NCBI GenBank assembly: GCA_914767885.1
Contig: CAJZBQ010000018.1
Location: forward strand, 1,054,001 to 1,118,000
DNA: 64,000 nucleotides
Direction of reading: 5' to 3'
From: Blepharisma stoltei
Lineage: Eukaryota > Ciliophora > Heterotrichea > Heterotrichida > Blepharismidae
A model generated the notes under the pieces. That model searched no databases. It saw nothing but the letters and a program-made list of their open reading frames with translations, and had not been told where the DNA came from. Both the position numbers and the translations under genes were made by a program. Positions 1 to 10,700 of this stretch are shown here, piece by piece (position 1 is the first letter of the stretch; the number at the start of each line of letters is the position of its first letter).

Positions 1-1
1 T

Positions 2-151
2 CTTTCTTTTCTATTTCGTCTGGCTATGCTTTACCATGGGACAGGCGCAGCTTTTCGTATTTTAAGCATTTCTGAAGGTAAGTTCAATCTTCAAAGGTTA
101 CTTTTCCTTCACTATCCATATTATAAAGAGCTTATCAAAAGGATTATTTAA
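2..151 (+). CDS. 3' end of an unidentified gene (partial)
   Basis: An open frame enters from the left edge and ends at TAA 149-151. It reads as 49 codons of mixed hydrophobic and charged composition, including LYHGTGAAFRILSISEG near the start. The first two thirds look coding by composition; the last part is more AT-rich. No family is recognised, and the rest of the gene lies outside the window. It could also be a chance frame. Confidence 0.3.
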   Translation, partial: LSFLFRLAMLYHGTGAAFRILSISEGKFNLQRLLFLHYPYYKELIKRII

Positions 152-856
152 ATATTATTTTTAATAGGATTATAAATTAAATATTAGCTCATCACAAAAA
201 GACTATAGATATAGAGATCAGTTTTTTGGGAAATAAATTAATGGCGGTAAGTTCTAAAGGACTTTTCTAGCAATATATTATTTTATATAAGTATATTAAT
301 AGATTTCCACAGTGTTTAAATTATTGAAATCCAATATTTTTATCTCTATATAAAGCATTTAGCCGCTATATTGAGACATTAACATTTTTTTAATTTATGG
401 GAGGAGTAAGTTATAATAGGCTTCGTTATTAAAATTACAATTCGTTTTTGCTTGAGCTAAGAATAGAATAAAGAGAATAGCATGATTGGGCTGATGTCTC
501 TCAATCTCCTTGTTAGAGCAGTATAGCGTTAGGCACATACCGTCTGCGGAAGCCTGTAAAGGGTCTATATGTACAATAATGGAGGCTTATTGCTGACCTT
601 ACCTTTTCCAAAGATCTTCCATCCAAAGTAAAAGCTCATGCCCAAGGTTTGTACCTTGAGGCATGGTAAAAACCATACCTCGATATACGCAAGGCTATCC
701 GTCTTTCTTCAGCTGATTTCCCCATCTGGGTGTTCCCTGCAGGTGCTGAGAAATTCGCCCCAAGAGGTCGAGTTGTCTTTTCACCATTTTAATGTATATA
801 TTATAAATCACTTTTAATTTATTGCTATAAAGAAAAAATTAATTTATATATTCTAC
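152..856. other. No clear gene; contains a GC-richer insert at ~480-790
   Basis: Most of the stretch is AT-rich with no convincing frame. From about 480 to 790 the base composition becomes more balanced and several frames on both strands stay open. This resembles the GC-richer repeats that interrupt genes elsewhere in the window. The most protein-like plus-strand frame is broken by TAA and TAG codons (see findings). Confidence 0.4.
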
Positions 857-1500
857 TTACAATATTAAATTCAATGAATTAAAAAGTATCTTTATCACTT
901 TTAAAAGTTGGAAGGACTTCTTTTGAGAAATTATTACTTCAAAATTTGTCCCCAACCATTTTAAATAACGACTAAATAATAATTTTCTATCATTTTCTGT
1001 TGTTTGAATGCCAATTCTATAAAGATAATTTCTTAAATCATTATGATATTTTCTCCATCCCACCAATATAAGCTGGATTAAATTTGTCCATAATATTTCC
1101 TTCAGCAAGTGAGCTTAATTCAGCTTTTTTTCTTCAAATTTTTTTCAGAATAGAAATAGCTCCACTATTTTTCCTCAAACAGTCTACTGAAAAGTATCAA
1201 TCTTTTTCTTTTGTCATAAATAGAAAATCTTCATTATTCCGATTAATTCTGATTTTAAAGTTTCCATACTTAATTTTACTGCAAGACCTTGACTCCAAAT
1301 CTTCTAAACAAAATTCATAAATCACCGACTGATGGATTGATATCCAAATATTTTAAAAACTCCTCAAAATCTGAGATTGATAGTTCCCCTTGGCCATTTT
1401 TATCAATAAGATTAAAAAATTATCAGCAGAAAAACTTTAGCCATAGCAAGATTTTGCCGAAAATGCTCTATTCTTCTTTCACAAGTAAAAGTTGAAGGTT
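857..1500 (-). pseudogene. EF-hand protein remnant with frameshifts
   Basis: The minus strand encodes a recognisable EF-hand (LIDKNGQGELSISDFEEF) followed by about 20 further residues. Later segments read NEDFLFMTKEKDWYFS and NYLYRIGIQTTENDRK. The pieces lie in different frames with stops between them, and two breaks fall next to homopolymer runs. It may be a decayed gene, a gene with unrecognised small IESs, or a gene damaged by homopolymer sequencing errors. Coding-like scraps continue to about 1800. In-frame TGA is read as Trp here. EF-hands bind calcium; the parent family (CDPK-like or calmodulin-like) cannot be told. Confidence 0.5.
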
Positions 1501-2315
1501 TCAATTAGTGACAATTAGTGACAATCGCACCGGAATCTTTTCAAAAGAAAAAAAGTTACTTTTGAAGTACTAGAAGGTGAATCTTAATAGCTTGAACTTT
1601 CCATAGCATTTACACCTGTTCCTCAAGAGGGAAGTCTCAGAAAACAAATAATTAAATTTGTCTTTTAAAATTCCTTAGAAATGAACTCTTGAAGAGAAGA
1701 AATGATTCTCTCTCCAATGGTCTTTTCTAATCCTATAAGGTTTAGATTTCTAAAGAAAAAATTTTACATTGAAAAGAGTTTTAAGAAATTATAGAATATG
1801 ATACTAAATAGTGGCCGGCGTAAGTAGACAGCTCTCTCTTACTCAAAATAACTGCAGAATGAGAAGATTTGAAACTTCTTTTTCAATTGAAATTTTAGGA
1901 AACGAGCTTTTAGGATCTTCACATTTTTTTTAGAGAGCACAATAAAGAATCTTAATTTTTGGAAAGATCTTGGGAAAAGATGATATTTTAGATAAAAGGT
2001 AAACCATTTTAATATATGCAACTTTTCATATTAAATTAATGGCCAAAAATCCTAAATGCTCTGAAAGAAGCTAATTTATTTTAGAAAAGGCTGGGCTATA
2101 ATATTTACTTCAGAATTGCTTATACTATTTTGTCCATGCAACATACAGAATGCCTAAAATGTAAAATATCATATTGAGCAGGAATAAAAATTCTTCCATT
2201 TCTACTTCTTATCGCTTTTAAATCTCAAATTTTCTTTAGCTCTTCTTCATCTGATTTCTTAATTTTCAAATTCAAATAAAGCTTCTCAACGTTGTCTATC
2301 TTTGTAAAATTTTTA
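1501..2315. other. AT-rich region, no intact gene
   Basis: Short coding-like scraps occur on the minus strand to about 1800 and are probably upstream parts of the broken EF-hand gene. Nothing was recognised from 1800 to 2315. Confidence 0.4.
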
Positions 2316-2945
2316 ATGGCGTTCATGAAATATGACCCTGGGTATGACTTCTCCAATAAAGGAATCGATTGGGAAGAATACCAGCGTGAAGTCCGCTTAA
2401 GAACAGATGCAGTATGGGAGCGTCAAAAACTCAAAGACTATTTCCGCCTATTTTACAAGATTTTCTATTGGGATCCAAAAACAGAGCAATATTACATCAC
2501 CATGCCTCTTCATAAAAACTATAACTCTCCAGATGGCTGGCGTTTCAAACCTCATCATGGCTACAACCCTACAGGCAAATCCAATTCTTATCAAAGAAGC
2601 AAAGCCAAAGAATTCGGCACTAGAACAGTCTCCCTCAGCTACGCAGATACTTTAAGAGACAAAAACACTGTCTGCTTCTTCCGTTTTAGAGCTTATAAGA
2701 AATGCGAAGGAAACACTTTACTTCCTCAAATTCTGGAGAAGCCAGGAGAAAAGTTTAACCCAGAGTGCTATCAAGAAATGCTTGATATGGTCGAATACTG
2801 CAGCAATGTACAACTTAACTGGCTTTCTGATATGTGGCATCATATGAAGATGAATCAAGATAAGTCTGTGTTTAGCAATAATGATGAACTTAAAATGATG
2901 ATTGATGAGTTCGACAACCCTGACGTGGATGTCAAGACTTATTAA
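2316..2945 (+). CDS. Conserved-looking protein of unknown function, 209 aa
   Basis: A single uninterrupted frame runs from ATG 2316 to TAA 2943-2945. The frame stays open a few codons upstream, but 2316 is the first ATG. The protein starts MAFMKYDPGYDFSNKG, is rich in aromatic residues (DYFRLFYKIFYWDPK), and carries four cysteines in its second half (CFFRFRAYKKC, PEC, EYC). There is no signal peptide or membrane segment. The codon choice is C-rich for this window, suggesting good expression. The aromatic N-terminus and spaced cysteines vaguely recall small accessory subunits of mitochondrial complex I, but no family is assigned. It has no intron or IES. Confidence 0.8.
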   Translation: MAFMKYDPGYDFSNKGIDWEEYQREVRLRTDAVWERQKLKDYFRLFYKIFYWDPKTEQYYITMPLHKNYNSPDGWRFKPHHGYNPTGKSNSYQRSKAKEFGTRTVSLSYADTLRDKNTVCFFRFRAYKKCEGNTLLPQILEKPGEKFNPECYQEMLDMVEYCSNVQLNWLSDMWHHMKMNQDKSVFSNNDELKMMIDEFDNPDVDVKTY

Positions 2946-3795
2946 GCTAATTTCAGCTTTAAGAAAATTTTAAAGAATAATTAGATGGAAATAGCCAATA
3001 TAGAAAGAAAATAAATGCTTTTTTATTTTTATTATATCTTAACCTTCAAAGCATCCTTATCACTTACTCATGCCCCTTTTTTGCATCTTCTTCATAAATA
3101 AATACCACTGAATTATTAAAGATCTGTAATAAATAATATTTCAATATAGCTTAGCACATTATCATCTACGAAATAAGAATCAATAATAAAAAATAAAAAG
3201 AAAATTCCAATTCTGCCATTTTAAATTTCATACCTGCTATTGTAAAGTATCCTTTTTAGCTAATAAATATGATAGAAATTCAGTTTTTTTAGCATATTCA
3301 ATAAATTTATGTATGAGTAACTAAAAACATTATTTCTTCAAGTATATTTTTAATTCAAAATATTTTCTGGCAAAGCCTAAATAATTCACATATTTTTAAT
3401 CTTCTTTAAAAAGATAAAGAAATTTTTTCACATAAATCGGTCGAAATTCTCTCTTAAAGCTTTTTAATGTGGATGCCTTACTAGAGAGGACATTTGCCAT
3501 AATAAATTTTAATATTGAAATCTGAATACTCTCAGTAATGAAAGTTTTGTGCGATTTTGATAAAAGAAGGATAGTAGAATGAACAATTTGTGCTCATAGA
3601 CTATATTGAAATTTTTATTCAATCATGTGGGATGAAAGATTCTAAAATTCAAAAATTTAATTTATAATATATGAAAAAGAGATACTTGTAGCTTGAACAA
3701 TAAAGGGCTTCATTCCATTTAAAGCCAGTTTAATCAAGCATTAGTATAATTTTTTTGATTTTTTAATGCCAAAATGGCAGCTAATACTTAATAAA
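2946..3795. other. Intergenic, AT-rich, nothing recognised
   Basis: About 850 bp with no frame of coding character and no terminal-repeat element recognised on either strand. Confidence 0.5.
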
Positions 3796-4728
3796 ATGAG
3801 CAAGCCTGTCAGAAAAAACGGGTTAGATCGCCCCTTTGACCCTCTACAAGTTTCCGGCTGAATCCTAATGTCTTCGAATTTGGTTATTGTTGGGATTATC
3901 TTAATCCCAACTTTTGAGCAATCTTTGCAGGTACTCTCAAAATAGATAGTGCTCTCATTATTATTTTATTCTACTCAATTAATTACTATGGTATTAGCGG
4001 CAACTTTGACAGCTGGAAATCCAACAGATCCTATTTCAATATCTGATAAAGCAGCAATAAAAAAAGGCAATTTTTTTGATAAATCAATTTCTAAAACAGT
4101 ATGTACAATATGCTGCTGCAGCGTCAGTCCAAATAGCAAGCACTGTGGCTCTTGCAATCGATGTGTTGATGGGTTTGATCACCATTGCAAGTGGCTAAAT
4201 AATTGTATAGGAAACCAAAACTATAAAAAATTTATATTACTTTTGGTATGCATTGATATCAATATGCCGATATTAGTAGGATTTGGAATTAAATCTTTAT
4301 GTACATATTTTAATGACACTGAAATATATAAAGAAAGACTGTCAGATCTATTTGGATGTTCAAATGAAGCATTATTCTTATTTTTTACGTTTACTACAAT
4401 AAGTGAAGCACTTCTTGTTATAACGTATGATAGCTATTTAATTGGATACCATGCTTGACTTAAATGAAAAGGGATTACAACATATCAGCATATTTTAATA
4501 AAAAAGGCAAAACATGATAAAAAAATTCATTCAGATGCGGCTCTGCGCAATTCAATTAAAATGTCATGTTTAATTCCTTCAACAATTGGAGATAAAGAAT
4601 TATCAGTATTTTCTGAAAATGGTGAAACTCAGCATAATAGGCCTTTAGAGCTGCCTATAACTGGCTCAATTATATATACTTTTATCAAAGAGCCAGACAG
4701 AGAAGATGCAGAAAATCATGCTGTTTAA
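3796..4728 (+). CDS. DHHC-type protein S-palmitoyltransferase (ZDHHC1/11-like), 305 aa
   Basis: Transfers palmitate to cysteines of membrane-associated proteins. Start is ATG 3796 and stop TAA 4726-4728. One 15-nt intron (3931-3945) is needed to join the first exon. The N-terminus RKNGLDRPFDPLQVSGW is the usual lead-in of ZDHHC1/11 enzymes, followed by two membrane segments. The cysteine-rich domain has CTICCCSVSPNSKHCGSCNRC and the catalytic DHHC at 4177-4188, then NNCIGNQNYKKF and further hydrophobic helices. The TTxE motif after the last helix appears as TTYQ, in a stretch readable only if TGA is Trp (AWLKWKGITTY). That makes this gene one of the clearest proofs of the genetic code. It is flanked by an unknown gene upstream and the convergent Rod gene downstream. 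Confidence 0.93.
3931..3945 (+). other. 15-nt spliceosomal intron
   Basis: GTACTCTCAAAATAG. Its removal joins ...FEQSLQ to IVLSLLFYS within a transmembrane helix. Without removal the frame ends at TAG. Confidence 0.9.
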
Positions 4729-4751
4729 AATTTTTAATTAATATTATAACC

Positions 4752-7700
4752 TTATAACTGGTTACCTAAAAAGTAGTTTACAAATGCACTTTCTGTAGGA
4801 AATATTGCATTTTTTGACGAATAAATCTGGTAAGCTTTGCTGATTTTATCATCTTTGTTTTCATTATATAGAAATTGGATTAGAAGAGAATAGCTATCTA
4901 ATGACAGAGAATTCAAAAATTCTTCAAATAGCTGACTATTAGAAGATATAAAGCCAATCATGCCGCATTTATTCGGAATCTTCATGATTCCATCTTGCAA
5001 TGTATTTATTTCTACTCCGCAAAATGTCTCTTCATCACATTCCATAAGTTTTGCATAAAAATAAGCAGATACTTCAATCCCATAAAAATCTGCAAGTCTT
5101 GCTGCATAATTGATTCATTTATTGCATTTGATTTCCACTAACTCCCCCCCCCCCCTCCGTGAGCGAACAAAACCATTAGAAAAATCGCCATTTTTTGACC
5201 AAAAAACCCACCCTCCGTGAGTGAACAAAAATTTTTTTAATAGAAAAAATTTTAATGGAAAAAAATTTTGATATATAAGTGATAATTAGTATAATGAAAT
5301 CTAGAGCTAATTCTGTTTAAATTTAAACAAATTGCGTTTTAAAACATAAATTTTGCAAATTAAATTAATATGTGCTTCCCAATTTTTGCAAATTAGGATT
5401 GTTTTAAATTTCGAAAAAAATATTTTTTATAAAATTTATATATAAATTTTTTTTTAAAAAAAAAATTAACCCCCCTCCGTGAGCGAACAAAAAATTTTTT
5501 TGTTCGCTCACGGAGGGGGGGGGGGGGAGTAAGCACTCAATTATTTTTTTAATTGAGTTTTCATTGATTTCTAAATCAATGCAAATATCAACGACTCTTC
5601 CTATTTGTTCTTCAGGAATATCAAGTTTAGCACCTTTTTCATTCAAAAAGTAGATCATTTCTTCGCAGCTTTTTCCTATAATTATATCAGCACTATCTGA
5701 AGAAATACTCCTATAAATCCCTTCGCTCCCAAGCCATTCTAGAATATATAACAAAACTAAATAGGCTTTGAACTTTAATAGGGCTTCAAGCAGATTTTCC
5801 CATAGCTTTGCATCTTTGAGTTTATAGTCCATACAAATTCCAGCTATTAATTGGATTGTTCGATACTCACTTGAATGCTGCTTATATAAGGACTTGCATA
5901 GCGTGAGCTTGTCGCATTTTAACAATGTTTGCAGGTCATAAGGAATTTTAAGAACTTCTAAATCAGCCATATAATAAAGGTGCTGTAAATAAAGCTTTAT
6001 ATCTTCTGTTGGAAATAAATGCTTATAATCATCAAGCTCTTCCATAGAAAAAAGCTTTAGAAGCATTGTTACCGCTCTTGCAATAGTTTTAAAGGAGAGT
6101 TTGGAGTTTTTAGGATTTGCCCCATAGTTTAAGAAAGTCTTAAAAATCCAATTTCTGTCAATTGCCCTTGCAAGATATTCTATCCTTAATTCGTTTAGCA
6201 AATCAGCATTATCAGCACAATAATGAGTTAAGCTATAAGCTCCAATTCTTTTTTTCCCAATATTCTCATCAGACTCTTTTGGCTCTTCATTTAACCACTG
6301 GTATAAAAGCTCGTATTTCAGCTGCACAAGATCTATTTGAAACCTATTTGATATAGACTGGATTAAGTAATCCAAATCAGCTTTTTTAAAGCTTTCTAAT
6401 CTGTTATAAACTCTTGGAACCAAACGGAAATATAAAGCGATAATCAATTCTTTAGGATTATCAATAACAGCTGAAAATTCTGCCTCAAGCCCATACTTTT
6501 TCAGCTCAAATCTTGTTGAATAGACACTCAGTTTCCCTTCATTGATCTCAATAGCATTTTTTGTTTTTACTAGCAGAGCTTGGTTATTATTGTTTTCACA
6601 TCACTCATACCATGACCTCAGCACTTTTAAATGTGCTTGCTTTAAAGCTAAAAAATCTTCACTTAAAGGGTAGTGTTTTGCAATTTTTTCATAAAGGTCG
6701 CATTTTGTTTTATAAGCTTTTATTTGGGATATTGTTTGTTTAATTTCTGAAAATTGAGGACAATAATGACAGCGATTGTTATCGGAGTAGGAATGTGTGT
6801 GTTTTTGAAACATATTTTCGATGGCTCTTACTCTGAACCAATCTTCATCCAATGATAGAGTTGAAGCAAATTTTATTAGGGTGTCAAGTGTAGATAATGA
6901 GAGTTCTTCATTTAGTATTGACTTGGGATCAGTTAAGAATAAATCAGTAGTACTGAATTTGGTCGTGATTTTTCCTGGCAGGCATTTTCTCGGCGCTATT
7001 TGGTCGAAACTTTTTCCTTGCCAGACGTTATCCCGACAAAACCCGTTATTTTTCAAACAATATCTAACTAGAAAAAATTCGTGTCAAGGAATTGCTTCAA
7101 GAGGAAAAATTCCCAATAAAAAGATATGTGGCTGAATAAATCAGCTGAAAAGTATATGTAATTCATAGCAGAGTAGACTTTCTGGACTTCTTTGGTGACT
7201 CCTCTTGCGTTTTCTATTATAGTCGATCTCTCCTCATGTGATGGCTGAGTGACTCGTCTGTATTGGCTTAAAATTTCAATAGTCGCATAATACTTTTTAA
7301 ATTGTTGTTGGTTTCTATCAAGATTTACTAGGTAAGAGAATATGAAAAGAATCCTTGGATAGTCTAAGTGAACGACTCTAGGTAAAATTCTGTCTTTGAG
7401 ATGATCTAATAGCTCTTCAGGCTTAATATCATATGCAGCAGCTACAACTTTATCTTTATATGATTCATCAAAAGGGCTTTCATTAATATATTCAGAGAGC
7501 TCTTCAGGATCCAAGTCTAAATGCTCTTTGATTTTATTATTTAGGATAGGATTAAGCAGCTGGAATTCGATGTATGCCAAAAATGCATGGCTCTCATCAA
7601 TATTATAAGTCCTGCAAAGCTCTAAGCACATGTCTAGGTCTTCAGTTTTATGCAAAATCTGAGGAAATAATTCAATCAATGACTGTTCTCTGCCATTTAA

Positions 7701-10700
7701 AATAGTTTTATCAAAAGGAATTTTCAGCAAATTCAACGTATGAGTCCACCTTGATGCAGCTTCGTGGTTTTTCCAGTTTCCAGCTTGGTCATGATCTCTC
7801 CACAGTATTGCAGAATCCTGACCCAGCTGGCAAATCATTTGTGTCTTTGAGTACTCATTATTTCTCTGAGGCAAAGATCTATTTAAGTACTCAAATGATT
7901 TATCATGCCCCATTGAAAGCGTAATCCCTAAAGCTAATGAATAATCAATTTCTCTTGAACTTAACACTTTATTTAATAACACGCTTGCGATTTCTTCAAC
8001 TGATTGATCTTTTATATTCATATAAAGGTTTGGCAGAGTTTTCACACATCTTTTTTGGAATGAATGTCTGATAGAGGCAGGGTAACTTATTTGCCTAAGC
8101 ACTTATTTGGCCTTGCCTCGAATAAAGAAGCTGCTGAGTTTTCCTTTGGGTGTTTAAGGGAAAACGTGGACAAAATCTATATGTGATAAATCCTCTCCAG
8201 TTGAAAGGGTTCCAAAATGGGGTATCTGACTGACTCGCAGGATTGACTAAAAAATGGCGCTGGGGTTGGAAAAGGATGAGTTCAGCAAAGTCCTTTGAAC
8301 CAACGGACCTATCTCTAGAAATTGGAGGCTTCGACCCAGGTTTTAGACATTTTGCATTCAGCCACCCCTAGAGATTTGTGATTGGCTTGCTTTCGAACTG
8401 CAGAATCCAGAGATTGAGATCTAAACACAATACGCTTAATATAATCTAATCTCATGGTCTTTTATAAGTTCTGGCGATTCAAGCAGAAGATTTGTGGCAA
8501 GAACTAAGCAGCCACTCCTGTGTAAAACATCAAAAAGTTGCTTAGTGCCTGCTTCTTTGTGAGAAGATCGGGTTTGAATATAATTTCGAACAAGTGGAAT
8601 CACTTCTTTGGTGTCAAGAAACATTTGCTCTTCATTAAATACGTTGCGGTTTTCTTTATCTTCGCTTTCTGTTTGTTGATATATCCAGCCTGCACGCTCT
8701 ATGTCGGTTGATAGTTGGAGAAAATCAGAAATTTCTTCTGGAGGGCATTTGGAAAGGGCCCATCTAATATAAGGTAAAATCATAGCTGGGATGCTTGTTT
8801 CAGTGCAGTTTTGAATCAGATTTAATGATACTTCTTTAATTGCAGACAAAATATACCTAATTACTATGAATAAAAAACATACCTCTAGTAACCATTATCC
8901 TATTTCCATAATGTCCCTTATTCGTTTTGACATTATGAAAATAAGATAACAGCTAATCAGTATGAATCCTTTTATTCATAGCAATTAGGTATATATTTAG
9001 ATGGAGAATTTTGAATCAATTCTTGCAGATATGATAGAGACAACATAAAATTTCCCAATTTTGAAGCTTGAATAGCTGCTTGCATTTGAAAAGTATTTCT
9101 AGAAAGTTGAAGTAAATCGGTTAAGTAATATAAGCTTGACAAGCTTAGACATTTTTGTTGAAGCCGCTTAGAAGGAGTTTCTCCATCAATTCTTTTTCTT
9201 TTTCTTCTCCCTGATGATTTTTCAAAGACATTATTTTCATCATTTTTATTTGACAAGCTTTTCAAGTATGGTATCAGGCACTTTATAAGTACAGAAATCC
9301 TTATATTTTCATCAGCGAATTCAGTAAGTGTCAAATGTATTTTAAACTCGCTTGCAAGCTTCTTTATTTGTAAAGCGCAAGCTTGGCTTTTGTTTCAATC
9401 CTTTCATGATTTTTTGTCAGATCTTGATATATATTCTCCTAAAAATATGACCCCTCTTATCCCTAAATTATAAAATTCACTGCTCCAAGGAAATGACTCA
9501 CTAAATTGAGCTTCAACAATAGCTACACATCTCCAATAAACCGTTTCCACAGTTTTAATCCTTTCTTTTTCATCTTTGATCCCTTTCAGTATTTCTGGTA
9601 TTTTATCTTCCATATTTCTGCATATTAGTTCAAATATATATTCACTATAAGCGTCTTCAGAGTTCAGTCAATCGAAAACTTGTGAAATTTTAAGACCATC
9701 TTGAAGGGCTGAGCTGTCACCTGACTTTAGTACATATAGGAAAAAAGCTGAAGTTTGAAATCTGTCTCTGACTATAATGTCATGCTCACTATATTTCGCA
9801 TTTATTTGTCAAAAATCTACTAGTCCTTTTTGGGTTAGAAGCTGAGATTTATAGCATGTTGGAAATGCAAGAGACTGCTCAATTAAATTAAGAGTCTTAC
9901 TCCCCCCCCCCTCAGTGAGTGAACAAAACCATTAGAAAAATCACCATTTTTTGCCCAAAAACCCACCCTCCGTGAGTGAACAAAAATGTTTTTAATAGAA
10001 AAATTTTTTATTGAAAAAAATTTTGATATATAAGTGATAATTAGCATAATGAAATCTAGAGCTAATTCTGTTTAATTTTAAACAAATTGCGTTTTAAAAA
10101 CATAAATTTTATAAATTAAATTGATATTTGCTTTCCAATTTTTGCGAATTAGGATTTTTTTAAATTTCGAAAAAAAAAAATGTTTTTATAAAATTTATAT
10201 ATAAAAATTTTTTTTAAAAAAAAAAAATTAACCCCCCTCCGTGAACAAAATTTTTTTGTTCACTCACGGAGGGGAGGGGTGGAGTTAGGGTTTTCCAGAT
10301 TTGATATCTCCACACTCTTTCGATCGCCGGACCCTTGCTTGCCAGAGGTAGCATAGGTTGCCTGAGTCCCATCAACAGGAAGACCCCTCGGTGCTGTACG
10401 CCTTGCGTGCTATCGGCAAAGTGAGCCCGATGCCTCCTGTTAACCACATTTGAGGAAGATTGGTACCTAGGAAAAAGAACCACAACCCTCTGGAACCAGT
10501 AGGGAAAGAGCTCGCAGCTAAAAAAAAAAACCAACTGGATAAATAATACTTGGACTGGAATGGTCACCAGCTGATTCCAAAACCACCCATCCCATAAAGC
10601 TGCTATCCAGCAAGCCAAGGGTTAGAATCAAAGGGCCTGAGCCTTGGTTTATGCTATAAATCCATTTTCGCGCCCAAAGCGGTACGTCGTCGGCAAAGAC

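Noticed and set aside
4459-4728. Early stop of the DHHC enzyme at TGA 4456-4458
   Set aside because: Reading TGA as Trp continues the frame into the conserved TTxE region. The same holds for TGA codons in MATE, Rod, USP and phosphatase genes, so TGA is not a stop here.
8340-8400. tRNA-like B-box words (for example GGAGGCTTCGACCC, CTTTCGAACTGC) in the Rod IES
   Set aside because: No cloverleaf could be drawn. The words may reflect a tRNA-derived repeat but do not support a tRNA gene.
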